This document shows positions 12,601 through 26,014 of a stretch of DNA of 64,000 nucleotides, piece after piece. Position 1 is the stretch's first letter. Every line of letters begins with the position of its first letter. Origin of the DNA: Helochares maculicollis (lineage: Eukaryota; Arthropoda; Insecta; Coleoptera; Hydrophilidae); assembly GCA_033557835.1 (NCBI GenBank), contig JAWQRO010000062.1, positions 1-64,000 of the forward strand, given 5' to 3'. Below the pieces are notes generated by a model. That model worked only from the letters and a program-made list of their open reading frames with translations, was not told the origin of the DNA and did not search any database. The translations under genes and the position numbers were made by a program.

Positions 12601-13185
12601 TTAAATTTTTAACCGCGAAGAAAAATTTGAAGATCAATTTTCTCATTTATTCCATTTAAAGATTCAGCATTTTATAAAACTAGTCATTAGTCTCTTTATC
12701 AGTTCTAATGTAATTTTACTTAACACGTATTTCACAGAATAAAGATAAAAGTATTAGCGGTTTCCTTATTCAATGCGTTTCTAGTACAAAAACTAGATTA
12801 CCTTCTAAAATTCAAACCATTTATTAACTGTTTGGTCGATTAAGTTGGGATTAATTGTATGTAAAAGGTACTTAAATTTAACAGAATAGTATACTTTGTC
12901 ATGTTGCTTTGATACAGCCACATTATGCTCCTATAGATTGTATTTTAATATAACACAGATAAGTCAATCGTTTCGATAAAATTATGAAAAAGATAAACGG
13001 AAACCAGATTGTTATCATTTGTGGTATTGTCCATCTAAGTCACGGTTGGTTATAAAACTACCATTCTTTGATGTCACATACTTTGACGCAACAAACATGA
13101 TGAATAAAATTTTCATTTAAAATAATCTGAAAGAATAGTTTTCGACTGTTGTTATCATTTCAACACATTTTAAGTTATAAAAATT
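9640..13185. other. No recognisable gene; mixed composition
   Basis: 9640-9990 and 10680-11340 are less AT-rich and could be conserved noncoding DNA; the rest is AT-rich. Short frames at 10131-10373 (plus) and 10877-11158 (minus) show no domain or plausible splice context. If the BEL/Pao element was once complete, its gag/protease/RT part should have lain in the last kilobases here, but I see no RT motif, so it is deleted or beyond recognition. Confidence 0.35.
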
Positions 13186-13189
13186 GTCT

Positions 13190-14580
13190 ATTATTTACAG
13201 AATTGGTTCAATCGGTCCATGAGAATTGAACATTAGGAATAAGGCCAATATGATATTGGAACGGCTCTATTATTGCTCTTTGTTGGTTAAATAAGCCATC
13301 CGATATTTGGAAAACTTTTCCGATAGATTATCAAGGGCTCTCTACGGTCGCACGTATTCGGTGATAAAAATCCAGCAAATCTTCTCTCAAGATGTACCTT
13401 TCTGAGAATCTTGGAAGAAATATTCTCAGTGGTTCAATGGTCCGAAATGCTAGATTCAATGAGATTTTCTGTACAATGGTACAATTGAAAGTAATGTCGA
13501 GGTAGAAAGCCAAATAAGATGTGCGCATCCCGTTACGATCAAATGAAATTGTTGCGGTATTATATAAAGGTCTTCATCATGAATTAAACTTCATCAAATA
13601 ATTCTATTTAAAAATTATACGTTAACAAACTTGACGATTGATTACAAGCATCAAAACTTATTTCATATCGGTCGTCAAACCGGATACATAGCTCGCGAGA
13701 ATGATATTAGCTCCGTTAAATAAATACTCTAATAAAGAATAATTTCTTTTAAATTTATACCAAAGAAATATTGCCTATCATGGACCATTTGACCCTCATG
13801 AGCCATTTGCACGATCTTAGAGAGAATTCAGTACGACCACTTTCTTATGTAGACAAGGAAAGGACCATCCTTATTAAGGATAGCAGATTGAGAATAAAAA
13901 ACATGATTAAGGTGTATGTGTATTTTCTTAATTGTTCCTGCACCGGAGTTGTTAACACAGAAGTCGTTACAGACCTAGCTTCAATGACCTTTTTGAATGT
14001 ATTGAGGCGCTTTGTTGCCGGACATGGATTGCCAAGATATATTTATGGACAATGGTACCAACTTTATAGGTAAACGATATTGACAGTTTGGAAGAGTTCC
14101 GAAGGCGTTGACATGGAAACACACTTACGTGCTGGAAAGATATTGCCATATGTCTTCATGAGGATGCAGTAAAGTCGGTAGAGATCTATTTGATCAAATC
14201 TGTTTGGTGGTTTATCAAATTGAGGCAGTATTAGATTCTCGTTCCATAAGTCCTTTGTTGAACGATCATGAAGAGCTTGCTTCTTTCATATTTTCTGGTT
14301 CTCTGGCTTACGCAGCATTTTTAGTGTCGATGACAGAAGGCTATTTTTCTTAATCTTTAAGCTAGGTACAAATCGAAACAGGATCAAGGTTCGTTCATAA
14401 AAGTAGGGTAATTATGATTGCTCGGGGATGACAAAATTTCGAGTCAGCATTAAAACTGTAAGAGTAGTTGAAACCCATCTCGGATCCGATGGCACCGTTC
14501 AAGTGATTTCAATAAGAACTCCAACCAGAGAAATAACGACAGTTAATCAACTTTACCCATTTCCTTATGGATAATTCCTA
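13190..14580 (+). pseudogene. BEL/Pao retrotransposon relic, RNase H to integrase C-terminus
   Basis: The plus strand carries, in correct Pao order but across several frames: an RNase H-end/linker signature near 13345-13440 (VFGDKNPANLLSR, compare DNPADLLSRG, then a relic of the WWNGPEWL motif); MPIMDHLTL at 13771 (compare MGDLP); YVDKERTILIKDSRLR and IKVYVYF, which hold the first integrase Asp region; TDLASMTFLNVLRRFVA..GLP (compare the Pao segment TDLTTEAFLxALRRF); MDNGTNFIG near 14043 with the second catalytic Asp; CLVVYQIEAVLDSR near 14200; and RVVETHLGSDGTVQV near 14480, the conserved C-terminal domain. Frameshifts, stops and loss of the FGGLWE region with the catalytic Glu show it is inactive. 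The RT, protease and gag are missing. An LTR may start near the TGTTAATAATAA at about 14605, but no matching 5' LTR is seen. Confidence 0.9.
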
Positions 14581-14599
14581 TTGCAATGCTATGCGCCTA

Positions 14600-17205
14600 G
14601 CACTGTTAATAATAAGGGTATCTATAGTAGGGTAACACTAGTTTTTAGTTTAACTTCACGCTACTTTTTATCAGAGAATGAATCTCGATTGTTGTTAATA
14701 GTTGAAGCTAAGATGTTTAATAAGGTATAAGGTCAGTTTATTGTAAACAAGGGCTATAAGAACCCAACGAGTATTTAAGTGTGAACGTTTTCCAAAATGT
14801 ATCTTACTGGCTTGAACTTGATGAAAACAACATTTTTGTGTGAGTTGAAATGACATCGCACACTGTACATATAGTATTAAATGAAAAAGCTAATTTTTTT
14901 GTCGTACTAAGTTACTTCACAAAATTAATTTAAGCTTCATACAAAGACCGTACTTCAAAGGATTTGCTTTTGACTTGATTTATACCTTACATGAAATTTA
15001 TATTTTTGACCCTGTAAATACATTTTGATCAGTTAAATTGTGGAAAGTTTCAAAGATGAGAAAAACAAACGGTAATTTTGAGAGCGCTACACGAGGAAAA
15101 GTACAAAGAAAACAAGAGATGGCCTACAGATGACCATATGAAAATATCGAAAACCTGTAAAATACCACTTTATACTTAAACTTTACGTTATAAAAAGAGA
15201 TCAAAAACTTAAGTATATGACTGCAATGCGGGTAGATTTATAAATAACAATATACAAATATGTTATTATTTAAGGTTTATGCACATGTATATTTGAATAA
15301 GCAAGTTTGAAAAAATTATTTATAGGTATATATCTTTATATTCAATTCAATGTTTGTAGGATTTATGAAATGTAAAATCCCATTTTTGATGTAAATGGGT
15401 ATAGTCATGCAATGTACATATAATAAGAATGTTAATATTTAGTACGGGTATATTTCATTTCTTTTTAAGTAATGCAGGTAATTGACAACAAAATGATAGA
15501 ATTTACCATATTCAATTATAGCTATTTTTATTAAAGAAGCTCTCATTTACCCAACAATAAAATGCATGTACACGCAAAATACGTGAATAAACTGCAATAA
15601 TTTTTCGACAGAATTTTAATGTAGAAATATTTACTATTGTGTTATTGATTCTTATTAAATAAAGTTATAGCATTTTTGAAGAATATAGCCAAATGTTTTT
15701 AACCTAATTTAATCTAAAACAATTTTCAACTTTGACTCTCCTAAATTTTTTTAAATCACCCAATCCTATCGAAGCGACTAAAATTTCGTGTCTGCAAACC
15801 GTGCAGATATTTGAATCTAATCAAAATTAAAAAAAACCAAAAGGCTTATCAAACGTGTTTATGTTTACTACACATATTTTTAGAACGATGATGATTATTA
15901 TGATGATGGTACAACTTTTAAGCGTTATTAAAACCTCGTGTACTCCATTTGAGCTCAGCTGCGGCTGTCATTCGATAAAATTTTCCATTTCCGGGAAATA
16001 GATATCACGGAATTTCACAATGAATTTCCAATTAATACTTTAGGCATAGGTTTGCTATTCCTATAATAATCTTCTGATCCATTGGTGTTGTTAATGTAAT
16101 AATGCCTCCACTACATAATTAGGCACGTAGGTTTTGTAAGCTACAATTTAAAGTAAATCTAATATGATACAGAGCCATGCTCACTGCCCGAAATCTCCAT
16201 TTGCTTCCAGAATTATCATTTCTAATCTCCAAGTAAATTATTGACAAGCACTATGGCGGTGGATTCACGTCACTATCATATGCCTCTGTACCCCTCCGCC
16301 CCATTTCACTTCATTGCGGAGTCAACAACGCCAACCAAAGCTGCTTAATATATATGCCTTCCGTATATTGTGGTTTCTACTCGAGCTATTTACCAACATT
16401 ATTTCTAATTCATGATCATAATGTGCTATCAATTTAGAAGAGCCATTACATTATTTTCATATCAGAGACGAATAGATCTGTTGTTTTATTTCTTTGTACG
16501 AGTAGTTAATTAAGTTCCATAAGGAAACACAGCACTTTTCGGGAAACGAACTTCCACCACAAAAATGTGTATTTCTATCAATGGCATCTGGAAATAAAAC
16601 GCTATAGAATAGAAGTGCATTTCACTAAACAGATATTTATACGAGTTTTCCGAATGTGGAAGAAATCTTTTACTCTCAAGCTAAAATTCCATCAATCTCT
16701 AACAAACGCTTTACGACCAAAAAGTTTTTATTAAAAACAATATGAAACTGCAAATTTTACCCTTCCAACTTCTTTTCAATTTAATAAAAGAGGAAACCGT
16801 TTTATGATCCTTGTCCGTACTTAAGGACGATGATCAGTGATTTTTCCTTCTTAAATAATGGATTCTTACAACAGGACTTTTCTCCCCTTGTGCACTGAGG
16901 ATAATACATCAGGAGCGTCTCCGTTAAGTTGCGCGTCGAATGGATTTTGTTTTTTGCTAAAAGTTTACTTGTTATCTGTAATCTGAGCCGTTAGTTGCAA
17001 AATGAATGAAGGAAGGGAAGCCAGTTGAGTTGAGCGCGTGGTTTCACCCAAAAAGCAATTAATTAGTCAAAGTTGCGTACCACGAGGAAGGGACTTTAAT
17101 TAAAATGGTCATTAGCACTTTTTTGTAATGCCGAAGAGATATTGAAAAGATTCTTCCTTATATAAATTACCTAAAAATTACAATGCAAAATTGCACACCA
17201 TGCTG
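14600..17205. other. No gene; AT-rich then less AT-rich
   Basis: 14600-15900 is AT-rich and may include the remains of a 3' LTR. 15889-15910 has a short imperfect GATGAT/ATTATGATGATG run. From about 15930, and clearly from 16200, composition is more balanced, with homeodomain-type cores such as CAATTAATTAG near 17058. No transposon motif or exon recognised. Confidence 0.35.
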
Positions 17206-17208
17206 CAC

Positions 17209-17308
17209 GAAAGAATTCAGCTTCGTAAAGGAAAAGAATACAGATTAAGAAGCCTGGAAGAATACAGCTTAAGAAGCAAGAAAGAATACAGTTTAATAAG
17301 CGCGAGGA
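17209..17308. repeat. Short degenerate tandem repeat
   Basis: About four copies of a 23-27 base unit of the form AAAGAATACAGCTTAAGAAGC, starting near 17210, 17234, 17258 and 17281, with substitutions and small length changes. It has the character of a local minisatellite. No coding role is suggested. Confidence 0.65.
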
Positions 17309-17311
17309 AAA

Positions 17312-19330
17312 CATAAGCAAAGGGATTCCACAAATTTACTAATTATTTTTTATTTTGCTTAAGTCAATCCGCTCTTACAATAAAAATCCCTACTCCCAAG
17401 TTTATTGTGTGAATTATTTCCGGTTTGGGAGAACGGAAATAATTTCATATATCTCAACAAAAAATTGCACACTCCACTTCGTTCTGTAGTGCTCTGGGGA
17501 AAGTTTGGCAATAAAAAACCACTAAGATATAAAGGAGCTGCAATAAATTCTGCATCCGTCGTAATATGTGTTTAACAAAATTAAATTGAAGCCAGAAAAT
17601 AAAAATTAGGTAAATGTTTTTATTTGCTACAAGCTTTTTATATGCATTCCCAGCAAGTACTCTTGAGCACTACACTCCAAATGTAACATTCGAAAATGTT
17701 TCCATCTACAGTCATTACACGTAAAAAGATAGCCCGGTATAAGGAGTCCTTTATTGGAATTCGAGTGAGAAAAGCCGTTGTAAAAAAAGAAAGTAAAGTT
17801 TTTTCAATTACCGAATTTTGATTGCGTTGTAAAAAGGACCCTTATTGAAATGCACCTCTTTCCTGGTTACCTGATTAAAATTCCTTCAAGTTAAGCTACC
17901 CATTGGCTTCAATAACATTAGCCCCGGCGATTCCCTGAATGCAGGTCGATCATGTTGCCGCAAAACACTCCGTTCCCTAATTCCCTATCTGAACCTCATA
18001 GCAAATTTTCAGATACCCCATTTATCTTGTTTTTCATCTGCACCTGGTGTGAGGGTCTCTGCCAATTCCTTTAGGTTAGAAGGGCGAAGCGCACAGGGAA
18101 CAAACATGTAGATAGCTTAATAAAACAACATTAAAAATGTATTCCGGGACATTTGCATATAGATTCCGGGAGGGAGTTCTCGAATAATTCTAAGACTGGC
18201 GAAGAAGAGGAGGAGAATATATTCAGCTTGAAATTTATTGTTTTCGATATGCAATTGTGTCGCGGGGATTCTCTGAATATATTTTGTTAATTTGATTGTG
18301 TAACAGACTAGGTGCTTGTGAACGTAAAGGTACATTTTGTGTGCCCGTTTGGGCGCTCTTGACTCTTCCTTAATCGAATCCTTAACGCATGTAAAATATG
18401 AAGCATCGACCTTAGGTAACATCATCTAAATAAGTCTTAGTTTATCCTCGATTAAACAAGAGGCAAGAGCACCCAATCAGTTATACAAAAATATCTGCAC
18501 TTCATTAGTTTTAATTTCGTGCACATTGCTTTATTTCTTATTGCATTTTTGTATTAAAATATGCTTTAATTTACTCCAATATACAAAAGTCACTGTGTGC
18601 GAATAAATATAAACATGGAGGGAAAGTCTGCAAGCTTATTCATCAAAACGTGCTGGCTTGGAAAGCGCAATTTGTAATAAGATACAAACAAAATAGCATT
18701 TCGGCGTAAATAGGGTCGAACTGTAATTGGCCTTTTATCCCGGATGCGTTCTGTTTTTCATGCCTTTTTTCCACTCCGAAAAACAGAAAAGCATACGGAA
18801 AATTTACCTTTGAAAACTGCCTAGCTTATTGCTCCCGCAGAAAAAATATTCAAATTTTCTGTACCAGGCAGTTTGATAAAACAAATAATCGCATGTTCAA
18901 GATGCTCTTGCCTATCGCATGCAGTGCTAATTTCCTGAGTTATAAACTTGAGCATCTTTAGTAGTGGCATGTTTAAAGATATCTCCAGAGCGTTCCTTAA
19001 GAGCCGTTAACTGACATTAGAATTTCTCTCTGTTTTTGTCGCTTCGGATAGAATTTCACCAGTATATACATACTCTGTCGCGGAAACAATAATATATTGT
19101 TCAGTTTGACACACTTACCAACCTCGTGCTTATCCATTCTGTTTGTAAATGCCAACTGTAATGTTATAATCTTGTCTAAGTTGCTGTGGATCAACATAAT
19201 TTTGGAATTAATGAACATCGCTTATGTAATAGACTTCCGCGCGAAATACATCAGCCATTGTCGGGGATTTGCAAATTCTCTAAATTCACCAAGTTTATTT
19301 CCCACATTTCGTCTCGCCTTCCCCTTTTAG
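17312..19330. other. Less AT-rich block, no gene recognised
   Basis: More balanced base composition than the flanks and no transposon motif. Frames of 102 codons (18117-18425, minus) and 77 codons (19097-19330, plus) show no domain, and the two strands around 19.1 kb are about equally open. Possible conserved noncoding DNA. Confidence 0.3.
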
Positions 19331-22300
19331 TAAAATAACTTAAGGCAAATTATTACTCAATATGAAAATTCTGGTTGTTTACGACAATTTTGTCACTCGA
19401 ATTCTGTTGTTTACTTAATGCGTTGTTATGAGTTTCAGCTCGGGTGTGAGGCGTTAAATTAGGAGCTAGTGTTACTAAGGAATATTTATTTTAAATCTAT
19501 AACGTTCCCGTTTTAAAACTTCTATCAGGATCTCGTAAGATTAAAGAACTATTTCTACAGTTTTTCCACTAACCTACGCAGAAAATGCAATGAGATTAAT
19601 TTAAAAACGCATTTAAAATTAAATAACATGACCCATTCCAAAACAAAGCAACACTAACGTGCAATTTGTCTGCTTTCCACTCTTGCTATATTATAGACTT
19701 TTTGAGTTGCACGAGCTCTACAAACTGACAAGGTAGTTATGTGTTCTTTTGATTCATTATCCAAGTTTTATACAATGCAGTTTTTTAGATTTATATTATA
19801 GAACTAGGGAAATGCTTTACATTGAGCTATTTTAGATGCGTAATTTTACGGTCGTTTTGACAAAGCGATGATACAGAAGGAGCATGTTAGAGCTAAATAG
19901 GAAGCTATGTAAAATTTTTCACATGCGAATTGAATAAAAATGTACATTTTATTAATTTGAATAGTCATTTATTATAAATTACTTATTGGATATACTATTA
20001 TTCAGCAAAATAAATGCTAATGACCTCTCAATGTGCATCTATACAACAAATCTATTCACCAACATCTTATAGAACTGTCAGAGATTGGAATAGGTGGTAA
20101 GTTGTCAGTGCAGCAAATTTGTTCAACAGGACACTATTGGAGTACTAAATTTCACGTTAAATTAAAAGATCAACAATTTCTTGCTTGGGTTCCATTTCTT
20201 AGAAGTTGCTGTTTATACTCGCAGAAGCAGATTACAATAGACTACAACAGTGATAAAATAATAATAAATAATAAAATAATATATAATTTCGGCTTGCGTC
20301 CACCAAACACCTCATTGGGCGTGAGAAAGTTTTCGGAGTGATATTGGTGATAGTATGCAATTGGAGTTCACTTTTACTCGCAAGTTATCATACAACCAAA
20401 ACAGTTTTGATGTAGTGACAAGTTTTCCAAACAAACGGTAATGCTGATTACTGTCTTATCGTCGGTTAATTTGCTAGGACTCATTTTCTTAACGTCTATT
20501 CCTTTTATAGTTAGTGAGGGGGCAACTTAATGGTTTCTTACTTCAATTTACTTTTCCAAATTTCTAAGATTTTTTTAGTTAATAATCATTTAGATATCCT
20601 GTCATCGGTTGAGAGTTAAATCTCTATAGGAATATTTTTAAGCTACTTCTGCATAGTCTAGTTCTTTCAAAGTCATTTACGAATGCAATATGTATTATTC
20701 GTGCCTCCTCGGTTGCTAGTAACATTGACAAATTCATTATCTATACAGATGATTGTCTGATTAAAATATCGACGTGTGATTTCAGGGCAATTTATTTCTA
20801 CGTTTTATATGTTGTAATGATTTTTTCACAATTGCTTAATATTGGAGTGGGTCATATTATATCCGTTACCAAGACAATCCCTTCTCGAAATAGACACATC
20901 TCAAGGAACGAAGATTGCTTTGGTGCCAAAATTGCATGACAGAAGTAGATAAATTTGAATTGAAATTTGGTCGCTTTGAATTATTACGCTTTAAGAATGA
21001 GACAACGTAGGCAAAAGTAGATGATTTTTTAGTGAATATATTTAAAAAAATGAACTAATTGTTAAAACAAATTCGCGTTATAATAAGTAAATAGACTTAA
21101 CATTGAGAAATTTGTTTATAAATCTAACTTTATTGTAAACTCAGAACTTTACTTTAGTTTTTGTATTCGAATTAGAGGCTACTACTATCTGTCTTTAAAA
21201 AAAGTACTGTACCGACATTCAAATATCTTAGAAATGCAAGAAAGTTAAAGAGAAAGATAAGCATTTTCAAAACTACTCAGTATATAATGAGTATGCATTT
21301 ACAAGCGTTTATGGCAGAAATTTCATGAATAGCATCCATAAAAATATATTTCGGTTAGTGGCATACTATTCTGGAAATATTGTTGTAGGTGTTTTGTTTT
21401 TCTTTAAAATAATTTGCTAATTGGAAAGTCAAAGTTTATTTTGATTATAAAATACAATCAATTTTAATCACACACACCTAAAAAGGTAACTACAATAATC
21501 TCTTACTTTGCAATTGCTCTTACAACTATCTGCATAGAATTATCAAATTTTACGTTTTTGAAATTATAAATACTTTCTTCACATTCTAATTGTAATCTTC
21601 TGACAATTTATTCTAATTAGTAAAATGCACTGTCTATGAATCTACAGAGTTAGGTAGACGTCCGTAATTGCTCACCAAAGTGAAACGAAGCGCTCTGTTA
21701 GCAAATGTAACAAGCTTAAGCTGACGCTCTGATTTGGCAAAAGGTGAGTTGAATCATAATTGGAAGTTACAGCTAATTATATCAATTTGAAACCAACAGC
21801 ATCGTGCTCTGATAAAAACATTTTAATATTATTAAAATTTTCGATCTTTGTGTGTTTAAATCTAAAACTCTTGCATCCTATTTTTCTCTTTGAATTCCAG
21901 ATATCTTTTTTGCTTGTTGTTTACTTTCTTTAAAACTTAAGATTTTAATTTTTGCAAACTCTAACTTATATAATTGTAAAAACATCTTGATGGTGAAAAA
22001 ACTGTTTTTGAGAAGCTGCTACATTTTCATTTGCAGGATTTATGTTAAAGAAAAAAGTATTACATGCGAGCGTTAAGAGCGGTTTCGAAAGAAGTGCATT
22101 GTAAAACATATACTAGAACATTAAAGAGTGTTAGTAGTTAGCAAAAAAGGCATCAAAGTGTTTCATATAAATGTATTTAACAACCATGAATATTTAATAA
22201 TAATCACAAGCTATCGGTTTACTTTGTGTCGTATGCTTTCTATGCATTTTAAAAGTTGCTTACTTCAAAAATGAGAGTTTCATCGTATCTGCAGTAATCC

Positions 22301-25245
22301 ATTAATTTAATGTGGTTCCCATACAGGTTCCGAGCCTGCAAAACTGCCAAATGCGCCATCACTTACAGAGAGCGGAGGTTCTACTGCAAACCGGATACTA
22401 AGTTGATGATTGGAACTTCAGCAAGCTGCATTTCTGCACGACCCTTTGTTCATGTGTCTGATAAATTTTAGTTAAGCTCTTGGTGCGTGTGAAAGGAAAT
22501 TACATAGATTGAACGGGATTTTCGTCATTACATTAATTGATTATTTAATTAACACATGTAGCAAGAGTTTTTTCCAAGTCATTTCAAAAGGAGTTGAGTT
22601 CTTAGTTAAATATAGATTTATCTTTTTCAAAAGAAAAGAACTGAATTTTCTGAATCGTCATTAGTTTCGTAATGAACAGTGTAAGTTCTTTGTATTACAG
22701 ATTTCGAGGTTCATTGAGAATGGTGTACATTAATGAATCTTTCAGGCTACGGGTAAAAACGCTCCTGTAATTGTCGCTTCTATTTATAAACCTCGGAATA
22801 TTTAAAGACATCAAATATTTAAATGAAACCTTTGTTAGTTGTAAATTTGGAAAATAGCGCAAATAGCATGACAAGTGCTTACAAATGATAATAAAATATC
22901 ATCACTGAGATGTGCATAAAAAATTGTTACAATGAAACTGATTCATAAGAATTGAAAAATTTACAACAGTTCTCTGTGAGGACAACTTATTTTAATAATT
23001 TCCACAACCTATGATGAGGAGTGTTTTATACATTTTTTTATCATTACAGAAATCAGGGAAAACAAGAGCAAATCATTCTTTATTGGGACAGTGCAAGGCC
23101 TCGCACAGTAAGGTCAACTAATTAATTATTAAGATCAAAGACATGAAACATGAGTTGACATAGTTTCATTTATATTGAAACTAAATACATAGTAAAAAGA
23201 TTTTCAATTGTATCTTTTATCAATTGCCAGAGCTTATAATTTTCAGCTAGATGAAAATAATTTTTAATGCTTTCATTTTCTTTTGAGTAACATTCAATAT
23301 ACGAATGAGCTATTGAAGTTACATATAAAAACTAATTTATTATAGCTAAGTAAAACAACTTGATTCAATCCAAGCATAGTGAAATATCAGTAAATAAGTA
23401 ATAGCCTCTCTACTATTTTATTGAATAAAGCACAGCTATTCCAGCTGCAGTCGCAAAATGGCGCAGTAAAACATTTTCTGCAACAAAGATTAAGTTAATG
23501 ACAAGCTTCTCTAATGGCCACGTATTCCCATGTAAAAGAACAGCTTGATCGTTGTTTTCCTCAACAAAACGATGCAACTACACAACAATTGCTTTGATGA
23601 GTTGAAAAAGCTGGATGATTGACAATTTAGATCGCTGAATAAGGCTACATTAGCAAATGCTCAAACGAACAATCCTGTAAAAAGTAAGTGCTCATTTTGT
23701 GCCAAAACGCTCAAGCAAGACATGCCGGATGTCTCGAGTAGCTTTTCCTGAAAACCCAATTTTGCAAACATTTCCCAGTTTTCCTTCCACCTGAAAATTT
23801 TCATACCGCCACTAGAGGAAAACACTCAATGGAAGTATTGGAAAAGGAGTAGGATATTTTATGGAAATCGTTTCCGTTCAATATCTATAGAAAAATACAT
23901 ATTTGGTCTAAAATACGAGACCGTAGATTTGCAAGAACGTTCGCCGGTCTTTGAAATCAAATCGTTTGTGGTCTGGACCTCTCTTGAATGGTATTGCTGC
24001 GAGAAGGTACTATCGACCTGTTTATTTCCCGGGCCTGAACAAAGAAATAAAAATCTTATATCTCTGTAGATAAAAAAGCGCAAAATTTTCCTTGACATGA
24101 AATTTATTAATAAGTTTTAAAGTTTCTGATTGAAGTTGTTAAATTAAAGTAAAAGTGTTAAAAAAGAAGGTTTCTTTGAGCGTATTTCTTAGTTTGGAAA
24201 ATGGCCTGCACGACGACATCTACTGGTACCTTGGCTCGAGCTAGGTGCTCTTTGTATCCACGGGAAATCGGACAGAAACGCTTAGAAATTCAAGCGGAGC
24301 TATTCCATATTCCTTACACGATTTTGGCTTTAAGGCATTATGTCAGCTAGCAATCATCTGCCAGCTCTTTGATGCTTTTCATTCGTCCTTGTTTTTACAC
24401 CTACATATACGTAAAGCAAGCATTTTTTAGTTCACGTTTGCAGTTTTGTGTCAATTTTCGGAGCAGTTGTAGAGACATTGTCGAAAATTTCCACAAATTT
24501 TGTAAATTCATTGATATAAACATTTTTAAGTTTATTAAATTTTTAGCTTAGAATGACATAATTGTTTTGGTCTAATTTATGAAATTTGTTCTTAAACAAA
24601 TTTATAGAAACATGTAGGGCGAGAAAAGTGGATTAAACCGTTTAGAGTCAAATTGGCGTTGAGAAGAGTGGAAATTTCCTTCCAGCCGACAGAAAGCCGA
24701 CTATCTCATGGAGTCGTGAAAGATCCGCCAAATAAGTACGAAAATATTCGTATTCTCCAATCTCACGCGGCGTCTCATTCCTTGAATATAAGTGACTTCA
24801 ATTTATCTTTCGACTAGGAACTAATTTCATTCCCTTAACTTTGCGGAGCTCGGGGAACTTTAGAAAAGGAAATGAAGGTCCAGCTGTTCTGGTGTAGGAC
24901 ATTTTTTTCGCCATAACGGTATACTCAATGAACAGAATCTTATATTACAGCCGAAACGAGAAATAACATGTAGCATGGATTGGAATAAAGAGACAGGAAA
25001 AGCAAATAATAAAGTCCTTGTATTTATTTAGTGTTTTTCAATCCAATACCAATTTGGTTGTAGTTAGGGAAACAAATTCGATCAATCTCAATATAATATT
25101 TTTTGATTATTACATCTTTCTTGAAGTAATATTCAAAGAAAGGCAATATGGCAAATTTTTAGCTTTCTTTTCTTGACAAAAGGATTTTCTAAACTTATTT
25201 CTAAATTGTTTGTCTAAACGCAATTATATCTCAAACGTAGTACTG
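19331..25245. other. Long stretch without recognisable feature
   Basis: Mostly AT-rich. A 102-codon plus frame at 20033-20341 reads like possible protein but matches nothing I know. An IIYTDDCL string near 20740 faintly recalls a polymerase or RNase H motif, but its surroundings do not fit. Slightly less AT-rich pockets occur near 22.3, 23.5-24.3 and 24.6-24.9 kb. No RNA genes or strong repeats seen. Confidence 0.35.
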
Positions 25246-25249
25246 TTTT

Positions 25250-25565
25250 TTATATTCCCGTATATTATACGAAGTATAGTAAAGGGAAGGTATTGGGATC
25301 ATGAAAAAATTAGACCTCGAGATTTTAGCGGATCTTCACGTTTTGAGTGCCCCTGAAACCATTTTGATCATTTTTGGCATGTTGTCTGTGTGTGTGTGTA
25401 TGTAAACACGACAGAGGTCAGACCGTTTGAGTGAGATGGAGCAATGAAATTTGGTATCCGGCTATTATCGCAAAAACTTAGATTCGTATCAACTTTTGAG
25501 GCATGTAGGACCACCGGACGTACCAGTTTATTTACACAGTTTTGACATTTTTTCAAGTAAAGTAG
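25250..25565. repeat. Probable dispersed repeat with internal GT tract
   Basis: It starts near a small palindrome (CGTATATTATACG), continues through GGGAAGGTATTGGGATCATG, GGATCTTCACGTTTTGAG and TGGCATGTTGTCTGTGTG, into a (GT)n tract (25385-25399), then AAATTTGGTATCCGGCTATT and ACCACCGGACGTACC. From memory this order is that of a unit found many times in arthropod genomes. Only one copy is in this window, so repeat status rests on recognition. The minus-strand 62-codon frame across it is a by-product. Confidence 0.5.
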
Positions 25566-25968
25566 TCTTTAAAATTAAGCTATCGGATTAAAATTTCGTG
25601 CACACTTAACATATCACAAAAACTCACAGATACAAAATTTTAACTTGAGCGGAGCATCGAAACTGCTATTTTTATAATTTTAAAATTTCCAAATTTAGTA
25701 GGTTTTGAATTAAAAAATGTTACAAAAATGGTAAACATGGAAAATATAGCAATAGCAAATAGTTCGGTGTAAATTTGAAAACCGGTGGGAATTCACCGTC
25801 ATAAATTTCATTTTTTACTTATGAATTTATATTCTAAAATTAGGCCTTTTTTTTAGTTATGAATTCATCTTTTAAAATTCAAGCCTTCTAATAGGGTATT
25901 TACAAGCGTTTATATATTTTTAAACACAAAGTATTATACATTATGCAAATAAATATTAAAAATATTCC

Positions 25969-25969
<1 letters not shown>

Positions 25970-26009
<40 letters not shown>
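25970..26009. repeat. (AT)n microsatellite
   Basis: About 40 bases of uninterrupted AT dinucleotide in very AT-rich DNA. Confidence 0.95.

Positions 26010-26014
<5 letters not shown>

Noticed and set aside
20033..21000. Possible reverse transcriptase or RNase H (IIYTDDCL near 20740, 102-codon frame at 20033)
   Set aside because: The upstream and downstream motifs that should accompany a YxDD or YTDG signature are absent or wrongly spaced, and the frames do not connect.
25255..25275. loxP-like palindrome (CGTATATTATACGAAG)
   Set aside because: Similarity is limited to a short AT-rich palindrome; spacer and second arm do not fit, and it belongs to the start of the dispersed repeat.
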